In this document: positions 47,883 to 60,730 of the stretch, piece after piece
Layout: each line of letters starts with the position of its first letter
Numbering within the stretch: position 1 is the first letter of the stretch
NCBI GenBank assembly: GCA_020205615.1
Contig: CM035151.1
Location: 48,142,849-48,206,848, forward strand
Direction: 5' to 3'
Origin: Panax quinquefolius
Lineage: Eukaryota; Streptophyta; Magnoliopsida; Apiales; Araliaceae
DNA: 64,000 nt
Notes under the pieces: model-generated
What the model saw: the letters and a program-made list of their open reading frames with translations, nothing else
Database searches by the model: none
What the model was told of the DNA's origin: nothing
Program-made: the position numbers and the translations under genes

Positions 47883-49982
47883 ATCACAATATAAGCATGA
47901 GGATGATGACAATAATATAAACATTAATCAAACGAAAACAAGGATAAATATTAAAGACTTTAAATTTATCCAGTTTAAAAATATTCCAATGTTATCAATC
48001 ACATAATAATCTCATAATCTAATATCATTAATATTATAACAATATTTTAATCATTTCTTAAACTTATAAACAATTTATTTTACCTGTTTACACTTTATCA
48101 AATAATGCATCTAATCAATCAAAAATGCCATACTCATAAGATTTCATCACCAATGATCAAATCCCTCATCAAATATCAGCATATACCTTATATAGGATTT
48201 TCAAGCCATAAAATCCTATTTACCAATTTTTCAACTTCACATAACATATTTAATTCATATGTTCGTAACTAAACCATTTTCATGAAAAATACCAAATTAG
48301 TCCCAAACATTTTTCTTTTCTTGGATTTAGCATAATATAGTCCCATATTGAACATATATTTTTCTCGGATTTTTTAAAATTCATTTACTATTTTTTATAT
48401 GGCCAAAACTGCCGAATATTTAGACATTTATCATAAATTGTACTTTTGTCCAAAAAATCCAAAATTTACAGGGTATACTCCTGTTATATACATGTACTCC
48501 CAATAAATATGTTACCAATTTTGGAGTTAACCACAAGGAGTTATAAGAGTTTACTTTTAAAATAGTTTTTTCCCAAAAAATTCATAACTCTTAATCTATA
48601 CATCCAAAAATCGCCATTTTTGGACACAATCTAGAAAACTCATCAAATTATCATTTCAAATTTTTCCAAAATTTTTGAGGGTCAGAAAAATTATGAAACT
48701 GCAAATGGATTTTCACCCGTCATGCGGTAATCCACGTAGACATGTCATTTTCACAATTTAATAAAGAATGAAAACGAAGGATCATTCACCATGCATGCGG
48801 TAATCCACATAGACATGTTATTCCAACATAATAATAAAATTGGAATAACAAAAGAATTCACCAGGCATGCGATAGACCGCACAGACAGGTTTTTCCAACA
48901 GAATAATAAAGAATGGAATAACAGAAGAATTCACCAGGCATGCGATAGACCGCACAGACAGGTTATTCCAACAGAATAATAAAGAATGGAATAACAACCC
49001 TTATAATTATTGAAAGAAAATAACTCTTTTCATGAACACGAAAGAAATAATACACCTTACGAATATTAAACGAAAATAATATTCATACGAATACGAAAAA
49101 TAATTTCTATTCAGAATATAAAATAAATAATACCCCTTACCTTAGAAGAACTGAATAATGGAATAGTGAGGTATCAGACTTCTCTTCTTCTCTCTCTATA
49201 ATTTCTCTCTATAATAATTGCTCTATAACTTTAGTGAATTGGTGAGAAATGAAGGAAGAATGAGCTTCTATTTATAGGAAAATATAGTTTCAATAATTGC
49301 ACATTTTGGGGGCTCAAAATATTACAAGATAATACCTTCCTTTTTCTTCATTTTTAATTTAGTCCTGCAAGTATTATCAAACTTGCACCACCTCCCCTAA
49401 TAGTAAATCATGTGAATCAATAGTAAATCATGTGACTCAATAGTTCTAAACATGTGAAAAATTAATTATAATATAAAGACCTTCATCTATACCTTCATTT
49501 TTAATTTAGTTATGCAAGTATTATCAATCTTGCACCAACTCCCCTAATAGTAAATCATGTGAATCAATAGTACACACATGTGAACGCATAGTTATAAGCA
49601 TGTGAATTAACAGCATTTAATTGCTCATTTATCCGGTTAATTTCCCGATTGGTCAATATAACCTCAAGGCATCAATTATTATAGAAATAAATGTCGATTT
49701 CCACTAACACTAATAATTCCCACACAATGGAACTATCAATTTCATCTTTAATCAACACGAATTTATTCATCATTAATATTATAACTCACAATATTTAACA
49801 ATCAGGTCGTTCCCAGGAAAGAGGGGGCTTTCCGATAAGGATTTCTCCCTTTTGGTGCGCAATTAGATTATCTAACCTCTCATTGACAGAACTTCTAGAC
49901 ATTGTCAATATTGCAAATAATAATATGAATAACTTTATCGTCTCAATTATTGATTTAATAAAATAATATATTATACAGATGA
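47883..49982 (-). repeat. Gyp3 5' LTR, middle part
   Basis: Parallels 25781-27965 of the 3' LTR. It includes the TATA complement at 49268-49277, donor-like AG|GTAAGG at 49140 and the TTATTCCA/TGGAATAA array at about 48715-48985. It is interrupted by Gyp6 after GATGA (49978-49982). Confidence 0.9.
49978..49982. repeat. TSD of Gyp6, left copy (GATGA)
   Basis: The right copy at 59304-59308 reads GATTA. Uninterrupted Gyp3 sequence near 27960 shows GATGA followed by TACTGTG, so the right copy carries one substitution. Confidence 0.85.
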
Positions 49983-52423
49983 TGTGACGCCCCCAAAATA
50001 GGTATACATCACCCATTCTGAGTCGCCAAATACATGGTACAGAATCAAATACAAGTTCAGTAATACAATTGTCATGCAAAATACGACAACACATATACTG
50101 TGAGTTTAAATACAACTATTGTCTAATAGAGAGTATACAAACTCAAAAGGAGTCCTCATTACAATTATTGATACACTATTTTACAAAATAGTGAGGACTA
50201 CTAATACAACTATCCTGAACCATCACTCCATACCCCGGCTAGTTCCTGCTATGTTCTTACCTTGAGAAGAAAAATGGAACAAAAAGAAAAAGGGTGAGCT
50301 CAACTAGCCCAGTAAAGAATATTATGACTAAGATAATATACAATAATTTATCATTAGTCTTCAACAGGGAAAAATATGATAAAATATAATAGACAACAAG
50401 TTTTAGATCAACAACTGCAGCGGAACAACAATCCATTAGAAGAGTCAAGTAGAGAAAGAATTCTAATATCTTCTAAGAATTAAAAGTCCATCATCAATAT
50501 TTTATCCTCAGAACATCAATCAATATACATCTTGAATCAAATATTCATCTTTGCATTACGTGCCAAAGATATTCATTTGTATCACCAGTTGGTCATGTTC
50601 ATCTCAACACTGCTCGCTCGCACTACGGCCAAAGATATTCATTAGGTAATCATTCATCTTTGCACTATAGGCCAAAAGATATTCATAATAATATCATCAT
50701 TTAGGACTGAGAATGATGAAAAATATCTTTAAAAAATGAATCTAGTGAGATAAAAGATCAAAGATTAGGGATTCGTACTTTAGTTTATCCAAGTTCAAAA
50801 ATACCTTATAATAATCAATTTTAGAGCAAAATTCAAGAATAAAGATCAAAACATGGATACAATCAAAGATAGTAATAATAATAGACAACTTGGACAAAAA
50901 AAAGAAAATTTCATTTTTTTTCTATGAATAGTGCCGTATTAGTGAATAGTATCGTATACGTGAATAGTAACCCTGACACAAAAAATGTAAAAATTCCACA
51001 ATAAAATCTATACCAATATTTTGGTATAATGATATTGAAAGAATAACATCATTATGTAGAAAATAACATCCCTTGCCTCAAAATATCAGTACTTCTGATT
51101 GAAATATCGGTATAAGGTTGAAGAAAACTTGCACTGATGAATAACAACTCACAAAGTATCTAAATACTCACAAAATACACTCGATAATATAGAGAGAGAA
51201 AGAGATAAAGCTTGTTTCTGGTGTGATTTTCAATTCTAACTCAGCACCCTATTTATAGGAAAATGCTTAGAATGCCATAGCAGACTAACCTGCTACCTGA
51301 TGGCTTTACCTACTACTATTCAAGCCCACCACTTTTAAAAAATAAATTCTAGCACATTTCATTTTTCACCAACCAAAAGTGGGGCCCACCATATTTTAAT
51401 AAAAACATTTATTTCCGAAACCTCAATAATTCATAATAAATAGCCCTTTTATCAAAAAAATTCGAATCTCATGTCTATTCCATAGGAAATTAAATTCTCT
51501 ACAACTTTGTAAGTTTAAGTGTTTTACAAATTCCAAACGAGAAATGACCGAAATCCACATACGAACGATTTTCAAAACCACCATTCCGACAAAATACTGA
51601 TAAAATACCTCAACATTAATTCCTTCATTTATAACCACAATAAATATATCCATCATTTATATCCATATAAAATAAATATTTCCTTATCATATAAATCAAT
51701 AATTAATTATTCACAAATAATATCACAAAATCACAATTATGACAACCAGGTCGTTCCCAGGAAAGAGGGGGCTTTCCGATAAGGATTTCTCCTTATTGGC
51801 ACGCAATTAGGTGACCAAATCCCTTTCCTAGACAGAACTTCCTTAGATATTGCCAATAATGCTATCTAATAATATTATTCAAATAATATGAATTATTGAT
51901 CTGATAATGGGAAATACTGTGCAGTGACAATTATTGAAACAACAATAATATAAAATATCAACGTAGCAATTATTGAATCAATAAAATAAAATATTGAATA
52001 AAGAATTATCAGTAATAATTATTGAGTAGTGCATTCTTACGTAAGAATCAATAATTCAAAATATCTGCAATACCGCAAGCTACTTGTGCAATCACGCCAG
52101 ACATTCGTATTTTAACCACCGGGTATTTTAATAGTGTTAACGGTAACAACTACGCCGTTTATTTATAAAAACTCAAACTTATCATTTTCTTCATCCGACC
52201 GTTTTCCTTTACGGGGCCCACAAATGGCTACGCCATCGTATGAATATTCCCCGACAGAAAGAATATTTCACGACCAAACGAATATTCCCCGACACAATGA
52301 ATATTTTATAACCACTTGCTTATTTTGAAAAATTTGCACATTTTACCCATAACCAAAGTATTAAATCAAATTAACACTTTATTATTCAGAATAATAAATA
52401 GAGGAAATTCGATTTTTATTTAT
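49983..52423 (-). repeat. Gyp6 3' LTR (2441 bp)
   Basis: Plus-strand left end TGTGACGCCCCC. The right end stops in TTTTTATTTAT without the GTTGGGGTCTTACA seen at 59290-59303. TATA complement at 51249-51258. The donor-like site is GAG|GCAAGG at 51076, a GC rather than GT. GTAGTG-loop hairpins at about 50545-50680. Confidence 0.9.
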
Positions 52424-52991
52424 CCCCTCCTTATGAAATTTCATCCTCGAAATTGACGTACGTACCTGGTGTTTCGAAAAGGTGAGGATACCTCGCTTTC
52501 ATTTCTGATTCCAACTCCCAGGTCATTTCTTCAATAGCATGGTTTCTCCACAAAACCTTAACTTGTGGTATAACCTTCGTGCGTAGGACATGCTCTTTCC
52601 TTTCCAAGATCTTAACAGGTACCTCCTCGTACGTTAAATCTTCGGCTATCTCATCTGGTTCTAACTCAATAATGTGATTCGGGTCTTTCACATATTTACG
52701 AAGCATAGATATGTGAAAAACATTATGAACACGAGACATGCTTGGAGGTAATGCGAGTCTATAGGCCACATTTCCTACTCGGTCAAGAATCTCAAATGGA
52801 CCAACAAATCTTGGATTGAGCTTTCCTCTCTTCCCAAATCTTGTAACTCCCTTCCATGGAGCAATACGTAACAATACATGATCTCCATTATTAAATTCTA
52901 CGTCCTTTCGATGAAGAACCACATAACTCTTTTGTCGATCCAATGCCATTTGTATACGTTGTCGAATCATTTGGATCTTCTCTTTAGTCAT
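52424..52991 (-). pseudogene. Gyp6 pol: integrase C-terminus and chromodomain-like tail
   Basis: The open stretch 52431-52991 (186 codons) reads [80 protein letters not shown] and the terminal NFEDEIS with its TAA at 52431-52433. This is the best preserved tail in the window. GGAGGGG at 52424-52430 is the remaining polypurine tract. Confidence 0.88.
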
Positions 52992-53645
52992 TCATACCAA
53001 CTCTGGTCCCAACAACGTTGCTTCTCCCACCTCATCCCAGCATACTGGAGAGCGACACTTTCGTCCATACAATGCTTCAAATGGAGCCACACCTATACTT
53101 GCCTGATAACTGTTGTTGTAGGAGAATTCCACCAATGGTAGGTACTTATCCCAACTCCCTTTGAAATCTAGGACACAGAGTCTTAATAGATCTTCAAGAG
53201 TTTGAATAGTCCTCTCTGATTGTCCGTCCGTTTGAGGATGGTATGCCGAACTGAATCTTAAATTCGTGCCCATAGCTTTCTGCAAGCTAACCCAAAATCG
53301 TGAAGTGAATCTTGGGTCACGATCCGAAACTATGGATACTGGCATTCCATGCAATCTCACAATCTCATCTACGTACATACGAGCAAGACGTTCAAGGGAA
53401 TAAGTCTCCCGTATAGGCAAGAAATGGGCAAACTTGGTTAATCTATCAACAATGTCCCAAATCGCATCTATGCCTTGAGAAACCTTGGGAAGACCCGTAA
53501 CGAAATCCATAGTAATGTGTTTCCAATTCCATTTCGGAATCTCAAGTGGTTACAATGGACCCTTTGGCACTTGATGCTCCGCCTTTACACGTTGACAAGT
53601 TAAACACCTCGAGATAAACTCCGCCATCTCTCTCTTCATATTGTT
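52992..53645 (-). pseudogene. Gyp6 pol: integrase core
   Basis: The 172-codon open stretch 52992-53510 carries the complete triad: D2 (MDFVTGLP), D63 ([13 protein letters not shown]) and E99 (DGQSERTIQ), with 35 residues between the last two. It stops just after LLGPELV where relatives continue with RM. The zinc-binding part upstream (53511-53645) is in other frames. Confidence 0.88.
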
Positions 53646-54480
53646 CTACCAAAATGTATGTCTAAGATCATGATACATTTTGGTACTACCTGGATGGATT
53701 GAAAACAGTGTGTTGCGTGCCTCCATCATGATTCTATGCTTCAAGTCAGAATCATTAGGAACACAAAGTCTGGAGTTGACTCGAAGTATTCCTTCTTCAT
53801 CGATTCTTGTTTTTGGAATAGCACCTTCTTGCACTTTGTTCTTCATACGCATCAGCTCCATGTTCGTAACTTGAACAACTTTAACTTTATCGATTAAAGT
53901 TGGTTCTACTCGTATGCTTGATATCATCACGTGGGTACTTGGAGCTTTTAACTCTATCTCCATCCTTTGCAAGTCATACAAAATGGGTCTTTGTGTTAAC
54001 AACATTGCACTCGTACCTGCATATGATCTTTTACTTAATAAGTCAGCTACCACATTTGCTTTTCCAGGATGATATTTGATGGTATGATCGTAATCTTTCA
54101 ACAGCTCGAGCCAACGTCGTTGCTGCATGTTGAGTTCCTTTTGGGTGAAGAAATATTTGAGGCTTTTATGATCCAGATAGATCTCCACTTTCTCCCATAC
54201 GGTGTAGTGTCTCCAGATCTTCAACGCTGAACGATCGCGCTAACTCCGGATCATGAGTAGGATAATTCCTCTCATATTCTTTGAGTTGTCGCGAGGCATA
54301 GGCTATGACTTTCCCATGTTGCATAAGAACACATCCTAACCCTTTGCACAAGCATCGTCAGAGATAACAAATCCATCCGAACCGAGGTATTGTCGAACAG
54401 TCTTAAAATGAGTCTCCTCTTGAGTTCTTAAAAACTCTTCTCACAATCCTCGTTCCAACCGAATTTTGTATCTATACGAG
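53646..54480 (-). pseudogene. Gyp6 pol: RNase H and connection region
   Basis: 54166-54351 reads [20 protein letters not shown] and [10 protein letters not shown]. 53646-54224 reads [40 protein letters not shown] and [20 protein letters not shown]. One frameshift lies near 54200. Confidence 0.85.
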
Positions 54481-55850
54481 TCAACTGAGTTAACGGAGTA
54501 GTGATTCAAGAAAATCCTTCCATGAATCTCCGATAGTAACCAGCTAAGCCCAGAAAGCTACGTACTTCGGTCACCGACTTTAGTTGCTCCCAATTTTATA
54601 TTGCTTCAATCTTCGTCGGGTTGACAGATACTCCATGTTTTGACACCACGTTCCCAAGGAATGCTACTTCCTCAAGCCAGAACTCGCATTTCTTCAACTT
54701 GACATATAGCTTGTTATCACGAAGCCTTTGCAGTACCAGCTTTAAATGGTGTTCATGATCTTCACGGCTTTTGGAATAGATGAGGATGTCATCAATAAAG
54801 ACAACAACGAACTGATCTAAATATTCTTTGAACACACGGTTCATCATATCTATAAAAGCAGCAGGAGCATTAGTCAATCCAAAAGACATGACTAAGAATT
54901 CATAATGCCCGTACCGAGTTCTGAAGGCAGTCTTTGGAATATCCTCAGTTTTAATCTTCAGCTGATGATATCAAGAACGAAGATCGATCTTTGAAAAGAA
55001 TTATGCTCCTTGCAACTGGTCAAATAGGTCATCAACGCGAGGTAACGGATACCTATTCATGATGGTGACATGGTTCAATTCTTGGTAGTCAATACAAAGT
55101 CGCATACTCCCGTCTATCTTCTTTACGAATAACACAGGAGCACCCCAAGGAGATGTACTAGGACGAATAAAACTGATGTCCAACAACTCCTGTAGTTGGA
55201 CCTTTAACTCCAGAAGTTTAGTAGGAGCCATTCGATATGGGGTTTTAGAAATGGGCTTTGTACCAGGTTCAAGGTCAATAAAGAATTCAACTTCACGTCC
55301 TGGGGGTAGACCGGGAAGTTCTTCAGGAAATACGTCAGGAAATTCACTAACAACAGAAATATTATTCAAATCTAACGTGTTTTTGTTCAAGTCCGTGACA
55401 TGGGTTAAGAAAGCTTGACATCCGTTTTTTAATAAACGAATAGCTTTATGGCTTGATACGACAGTGATTGACTTTACTGGTTTTGTTGTTTGAATTCGCG
55501 TAAGAGGTTGGTTAGGAATATGAAAACTAACAACCTTACGAAAATAATCAATTTTAGCATGATGAGTGGTTAACCAATAAATCCCTAAAATCACATCAAA
55601 AACAAGTATTTTTAACGAAATAAGATTGACAAGTAATGTTATGGTTCCAACTTGAATCAAGTAAGATTTATAAACAGTAGATGTAATGAAAGTTTCTCCT
55701 AACGGAGTCTCAACATATAAGTCAAGGTCTAATTTCTCCGGAGTCAAGTTCAAACGTTGAGCACAAGTAGGAGAGATAAAAGAATGGGTAGAACTGGTAT
55801 CTAATAAGGTATAAATTTCGCAAGAATTTATAATTAACTAACCCGTGATA
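54481..55850 (-). pseudogene. Gyp6 pol: protease and reverse transcriptase
   Basis: [10 protein letters not shown] (active site DTS) near 55775-55810. 55001-55753 then has [37 protein letters not shown] and the RT fingers [20 protein letters not shown]. 54596-54889 has [18 protein letters not shown] and the catalytic [14 protein letters not shown] frameshift or stop near 54960 divides the two RT pieces. Arginine in the usual DYRELN is glutamine. Confidence 0.88.
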
Positions 55851-56157
55851 ACTTCATTTGGGTTCTTCACTTGTTGGGAAGTCATGGCAACCGCTCTCCC
55901 TTGAACTACCCAGCTTTGACTTGTCTGGGACAGTATTTGGTGTCATCACTACCGTTGAAATTGACTTTTCTATAGGGCATATTCCACCCTCAACTGCTTC
56001 ATCGTACTCCTGTTTCATGATCTGAATCATTAATCTTCGATCCATATTTAATTGGGGTTAACCGCAATGTACAGGGTAATTCAAAACTCGATGTTGGGTT
56101 CTCTCAATTGTCTGTCCAAAAAGAGAAATACATATCATCTATTTTAGTCTTTTTAGA
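55851..56157 (-). pseudogene. Gyp6 remnant between the gag segment and protease
   Basis: The open stretch 55854-56045 includes MIQIMKQEYDEAVEGGI, then CPIEKS and NTVPDKSKLG, which match the region after the zinc knuckles of Gyp4. No knuckle precedes it. 56046-56157 has no recognised coding. Confidence 0.7.
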
Positions 56158-56634
56158 TCAGACATCTCTTTCCACAATATCAACGTGTCGTGCGGCTTTT
56201 ACCCATGCATCACTCATTCTCGCTCGTTTAGTTGTTTCTTCTTTCAGCTCAGATTCTAGCTTTATCATCTTATACTCTGCCAAAGAGTGCTTCTGTTCAA
56301 GCATCACATATCGGGTAACATAAGCTTGAATCGTTGCATCCTTTTGCTCCACGACCGCCTGCCGTTCTTCAACCTGCTCTTCTAACTCATGAATATGATT
56401 TTGCAATTCTACATTTCGATCATAAAATTCTTCTAATAAATTTTCCTCAGGTTCCTCTTCTTCCTCACTCTCAGCTGCAACCTCTGTGACTAGCTCGGGT
56501 GCAACTATTAATTCTTCCCTCACCACAAGAATATCTCTAATTCCTTCTTCGCCTGACATCACATTATCCTGGTTGGTGATTAGAGGTTTCTCCACGGTCT
56601 CATTCACCCCATTGTTAATATTTCCCGCTGCCAT
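56158..56634 (-). CDS. Gyp6 gag-position protein with acidic coiled coil (158 codons)
   Basis: The ATG at 56632-56634 follows an acceptor-like TTGTTTTATGGCAG. The first 25 residues (NNGVNETVEKPLITNQDNV) match gag starts of Gyp4 and Gyp5. After that the protein differs: a stretch rich in valine and glutamate, a run of acidic residues around 53-64, then about 80 residues with heptad-like spacing (ELQNHIHELEEQVEERQAVV) that suggest a coiled coil. There is no capsid motif such as FQELFNDKYFP and no CCHC knuckle. It could be a captured host or foreign element segment, or a distinct gag type. The frame is intact. Confidence 0.65.
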   Translation of the reverse strand: MAAGNINNGVNETVEKPLITNQDNVMSGEEGIRDILVVREELIVAPELVTEVAAESEEEEEPEENLLEEFYDRNVELQNHIHELEEQVEERQAVVEQKDATIQAYVTRYVMLEQKHSLAEYKMIKLESELKEETTKRARMSDAWVKAARHVDIVERDV

Positions 56635-56817
56635 TCTTAAATACTGCCATAAAACAAGGGTTAATTAACAAATTAACATATCACATATTAACCATATGCT
56701 CTGACTGACCCACCAAATAACAAATAAACTTAGTCGAATTAAATACTAGCGAAGGAATTCCCGAAGTCTCCCCTCCTAGTTCTTGTCTCACATCTCAGCC
56801 AGGGATCATATCCCTAA

Positions 56818-56830
56818 GCTCTGATACTAA
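56818..56830 (-). other. Primer-binding site of Gyp6
   Basis: TTAGTATCAGAGC on the minus strand, next to the LTR end. It differs by one G-to-A-type change from TGGTATCAGAGC. Confidence 0.8.
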
Positions 56831-56831
56831 C

Positions 56832-59303
56832 TGTGACGCCCCCAAAATAGGTATACATCACCCATTCCGAGTCGTCAAATACATGGTACATAAACAAATA
56901 CAACTTTAGTAAAATAATTGTCGCGCAAAATACGACAACACATATACTGTGAGTTTGAATACAAATATTGTCTACTAGATAGTATACAAACTCAAAAGGA
57001 GTCCTCATTACACTTATTGATACACTATTTTACAAAAATAGTGAGGACTTCTAAACAACTATCTCGAATCATCATTCCGGACACCTTGGCTAGTTCATGC
57101 TAAATTTTCTCCTCCCGAGAAGAACAATGGAACAAAAGGAAAAGGGTGAGCTCAATCTAGCCCAAGAAAGAATATTATGACTAAGATAATATACAACAAT
57201 TTATCATTAGTCTTCAACAGGAAAAATCGATAAAATATAATAGACAACAAGTTTTAGATCAACAACTGCAATGAAACAACAATCCATTAGAAGAGTCAAG
57301 AGAGAAAGAATTCTACTATCTTCTAAGATTTAAAAGTCCATCATCAATATTTTATCCTCAGAACATCAATCAATATACATCTTGAATCAAATATTCATCT
57401 TTGCACTACAGTGCCAAAGATATTCATTTTATATCACCAAATTAGTCATGCTCATCTCAACACATGTTCATCTTTGCACTACTGGGCCAAAGATATTCAT
57501 TAGGTAATCATTCATCTTTGCACTACATGCCAAAGATATTCGATAATATCATCATTTAAGACTGAGGATGATGAAAAATATCTTAAAGAAAACGAATCCA
57601 GTGAGATAAAAGATCAAAGATTAAGGATTCGTACTTTAGTTTATCCAAGTTCAAAAATACCTTATAATAATCAATTTTGGAGCACAATTCATGAATAAAG
57701 ATCAAAACATGGATACAATCAAAGATAGTAACTATAATAGACAACTTGAAAAAAAAATTCATTTTTTTTCTGTGAATAGTGCCGTATTCGTGAATAATAC
57801 CATATATGTGAATAGTGTCGTATACGTGAATAGTAACCCCGACACAAAAAGGTAGAAATTCCAAAATAAAACCTATACCAATATTTCGGTATAATGATAT
57901 TGAAAGAATAACATCATTATGAAGAAAATAACATCCCTTACCTCAAAATATCAGTACGTCTGATCGGAATATCGGTATAAGGCTGAAGGAAACTTGCACT
58001 AATGAATAGCAACTCACAAAGTATCTAAATACTCACAAAATACACTCGATAATATAGAGAGAGAAAGAGAAAAAACTTGTTTCTGGTATGATTTTCAATT
58101 CTAACTAAGCACCCTATTTATAGGAAAATACTTAGAACGCCATAGCAGACAAACCTGCTACCTGATGGCTTTACCTGCAACTATTCAAGCCCACCACTTT
58201 TGAAAATAAATTCTAGCACATTTCATTTTTCACCAACCAAAAGTGGGGCTCACCATATTTTTAATAAAAACATTTATTTCCGAAACTTCAATAATTCATA
58301 ATAAATAGTCTTTTTATCAGAAAAATTCGAATCTTAAGTCTATTCCATAGGAAATTAAATTCTCTACAACTTTGTAAGTTTATGTTTTTCCAAATTCCAA
58401 CAAAAAATGACCGAAATCCACATACAGACGATTTTCAAAACCTTCATTCCGACAAAATACTGATAAAACACCTCAACATTAATTCCTTTATTTATAACCA
58501 CAATAAATATATAAATCATTTATATCCACATAAAATAAATATTGCCTTATCATATAAATCAATAATTAATTATTCACAAATAATATCACAGAATCACAAT
58601 TATGACAACCAAGTCGTTCCCAGGAAAGAGGGGGCTTTCCGATAAGGATTTCTCCTTATTGGCACGCAATTAGGTGACCAAACCCCTTTCCTAGACAGAA
58701 CTTCCTTAAATATTGTCAATAATGCTATCTAATAATATTATTCAAATAATATGAATTATTGATCTGATAATGGGAAATACTGTGCAGTGACAATTATTGA
58801 AACAACAATAATATAAAATATCAGCGTAACAATTATTGAATCAATAAAATAAAATATTGAATAAGTAATTATCAAAAATTATTGAGTAGTGCCTTCTTAC
58901 GTAAGAATCAATAATTCAAAAATATTGTGCAATACCATGTGCTACTGTGCAACCACGTGTATTACTGTATTTTAATGACCGGGTATTCCAACATTGTTAA
59001 CGGTAACAACTACGCCGTTTATTTATAAAAACTCAAACTTGTCATTTTCTTCATCCGACCATTTTCCATTATGGGGCCCACAAATGGTCATGTGCAGTAA
59101 ATTTAGTATTCCGACAAAAAAAGAATATTCCACGACCAAACGATATTCCCCGACACAATAAATATTTTATAACCACTTGCTTATTTTGCAAAATTTGCAC
59201 ATTTCACCCATAACCAAAGTATTAAATCAAATTAACACTTTATTATTCACAATAATAAATAGAGGAAATTCAATTTTTATTTATAATAAGTTGGGGTCTT
59301 ACA
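56832..59303 (-). repeat. Gyp6 5' LTR (2472 bp)
   Basis: Plus-strand ends TGTGACGCCCCC and GGGGTCTTACA. TATA complement at 58114-58123, donor-like GAG|GTAAGG at 57941, GTAGTG-loop hairpins at about 57385-57545. A large stretch aligns with 49983-52423 with scattered changes. Confidence 0.92.
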
Positions 59304-59308
59304 GATTA

Positions 59309-59753
59309 TACTGTGATAATAATTGAATCAATAATATGAGAGATATGATGAAACAATTATTGTAGCAATATTTGAGTATAACTGAGTGACTTCTTACGTA
59401 AGCATCAATAATCAATACTGTGTGCTACTACGCAACCACAGCAGATTCTTTGTACTTTTACTATCGGGTAGTTCAACAGTTTTAATGGTAACATTTTCGC
59501 CGCTATTTTTATAAAATGATAATTCTGTCATTTTCTTATTACGACAATACTTCCGTTGTGGTCCACCAATGATTGTGCCGTCGTACGGATATTCCCCAAC
59601 CAAACCAATATTTTATAACAACTTGCTTACTTTGCAAAAAAAAAAATCAAATATCACCCTTAACTTTAACCTTTTATCAATTTAACCATTTACTAAATAG
59701 AATAATTATAAGAAAATTGAATACTTTTATTTCATAAAATTCGGGGTCTCACA
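59309..59753 (-). repeat. Gyp3 5' LTR, start
   Basis: Continues Gyp3 after Gyp6 and ends TCGGGGTCTCACA, matching 28419-28431. Gyp2 gag resumes directly at 59754. Confidence 0.88.
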
Positions 59754-60730
59754 CAATTCATACAACATCAGGCGAGAACGGCTCCTGTCCAAAATATAGT
59801 TGGAAACACTGGCAACTCTCGGACGGTTACAGCTAAACAGTTCAAGGAGATGGGACCACCGGAGTTTATTGGAGAGCCAAAACCACTTAAGGCGGGAGTG
59901 TGGATAAAGCAGATCACCAAGATATTTGATGTCTTGGGATGCTCGAGGAGCAAAGGTTCCTTTGCCACCTTTATGTTGCGAGAGAGGCGGTTCATCGGTG
60001 GGAATCGATAAAGCGTACTCAACCTACCGCACTGAAGATGTCTTGGGAGAAGTTCCAAGAACTATTCAATGACAAGTACTTTCCCGAAAGTATTCGTCAC
60101 ATGAAAGAGGTAGCGTTCATTAAGTTGGAGCAGAACAATATGATCGTGTCACAATACGAAGGTAAGTTTGCCGAGTTGTCCTGGTTTGCGTCTCACTTGG
60201 TTGATAATGAGGAGAGAATGATGCGGATGTTTCTAAGAGGTTTGAAACCCGAGATACGTCAATATCTAATTTCTTATAAACTGAGTTTGTATTTAGATGT
60301 TGTAAATAGGGCTCAATTATTGGAGCTCGATAACGAGTCAACCCAACTAAGAGAAAGCAGCAGGCAAAATGATAATACCAGTGGTGGCAGTCATAGAAGC
60401 GGTGACAACAAACGTGGAGGGAATCAATATGCCAGAAATGGTAACCACTTCGGTGGTAATCATGGCCAAGAAAATAAGAATGGACATTTTAAGAAGAGGA
60501 GATTCAACAATGATGGAAAGACATCAGCACCAACACCCATTGTTAAGGAAGGAGAACGACCACCTATCATATGCTTCAAAAGCGGAGGGGAGGGACACAT
60601 CAGTCCAAACTATGCACAATAGTCCAAAACGTGTTACAATTGTGGAAGAGAAGGTCACCTTGCCCGATTTTGTCGTGCACCAAAGTCAAGTCCAGCTGGG
60701 ATGGAGGCATCAAAGGTCGTCCCAGACAAG
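59754..60730 (+). pseudogene. Gyp2 gag, 5' truncated
   Basis: Begins inside gag because Gyp3 interrupts it. The open stretch 59939-60622 includes the capsid part (MSWEKFQELFNDKYFPESIR, FLRGLKPEIRQYLISYKLSL) and the first zinc knuckle, CFKSGGEGHISPNY, in which two cysteines are lost. The second, CYNCGREGHLARFC (60632-60673), is intact but lies after a stop. A frameshift near 59940-60000 breaks the early part. Confidence 0.85.

Larger units (their letters stand above)
49983..59303 (-). mobile_element. Gyp6: Ty3/gypsy element nested in the Gyp3 5' LTR
   Basis: 9321 bp with LTRs of 2472 bp (5', 56832-59303) and 2441 bp (3', 49983-52423). The body is 4.4 kb. It has near-complete protease to integrase coding in several frames, but the gag capsid and zinc-knuckle region is replaced by an acidic coiled-coil segment. 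The 3' LTR has lost its first 20 or so bases. Confidence 0.93.
24688..59753 (-). mobile_element. Gyp3: Ty3/gypsy element with ~4 kb LTRs and a nearly empty body, split by Gyp4 and Gyp6
   Basis: On the minus strand: the 5' LTR in three pieces (59753-59309, 49982-47883, 30451-28933), a body of only about 500 bp (28932-28432) and a 3' LTR (28431-24688) cut at its end. LTR ends read TGTGAGACCCC and GGGGGCATCACA. The body keeps the pol tail, a trace of the gag start and two primer-site copies, so it is a large internal-deletion derivative. It sits in the gag of Gyp2 (sequence resumes at 59754). The left target duplication was lost. Confidence 0.87.
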
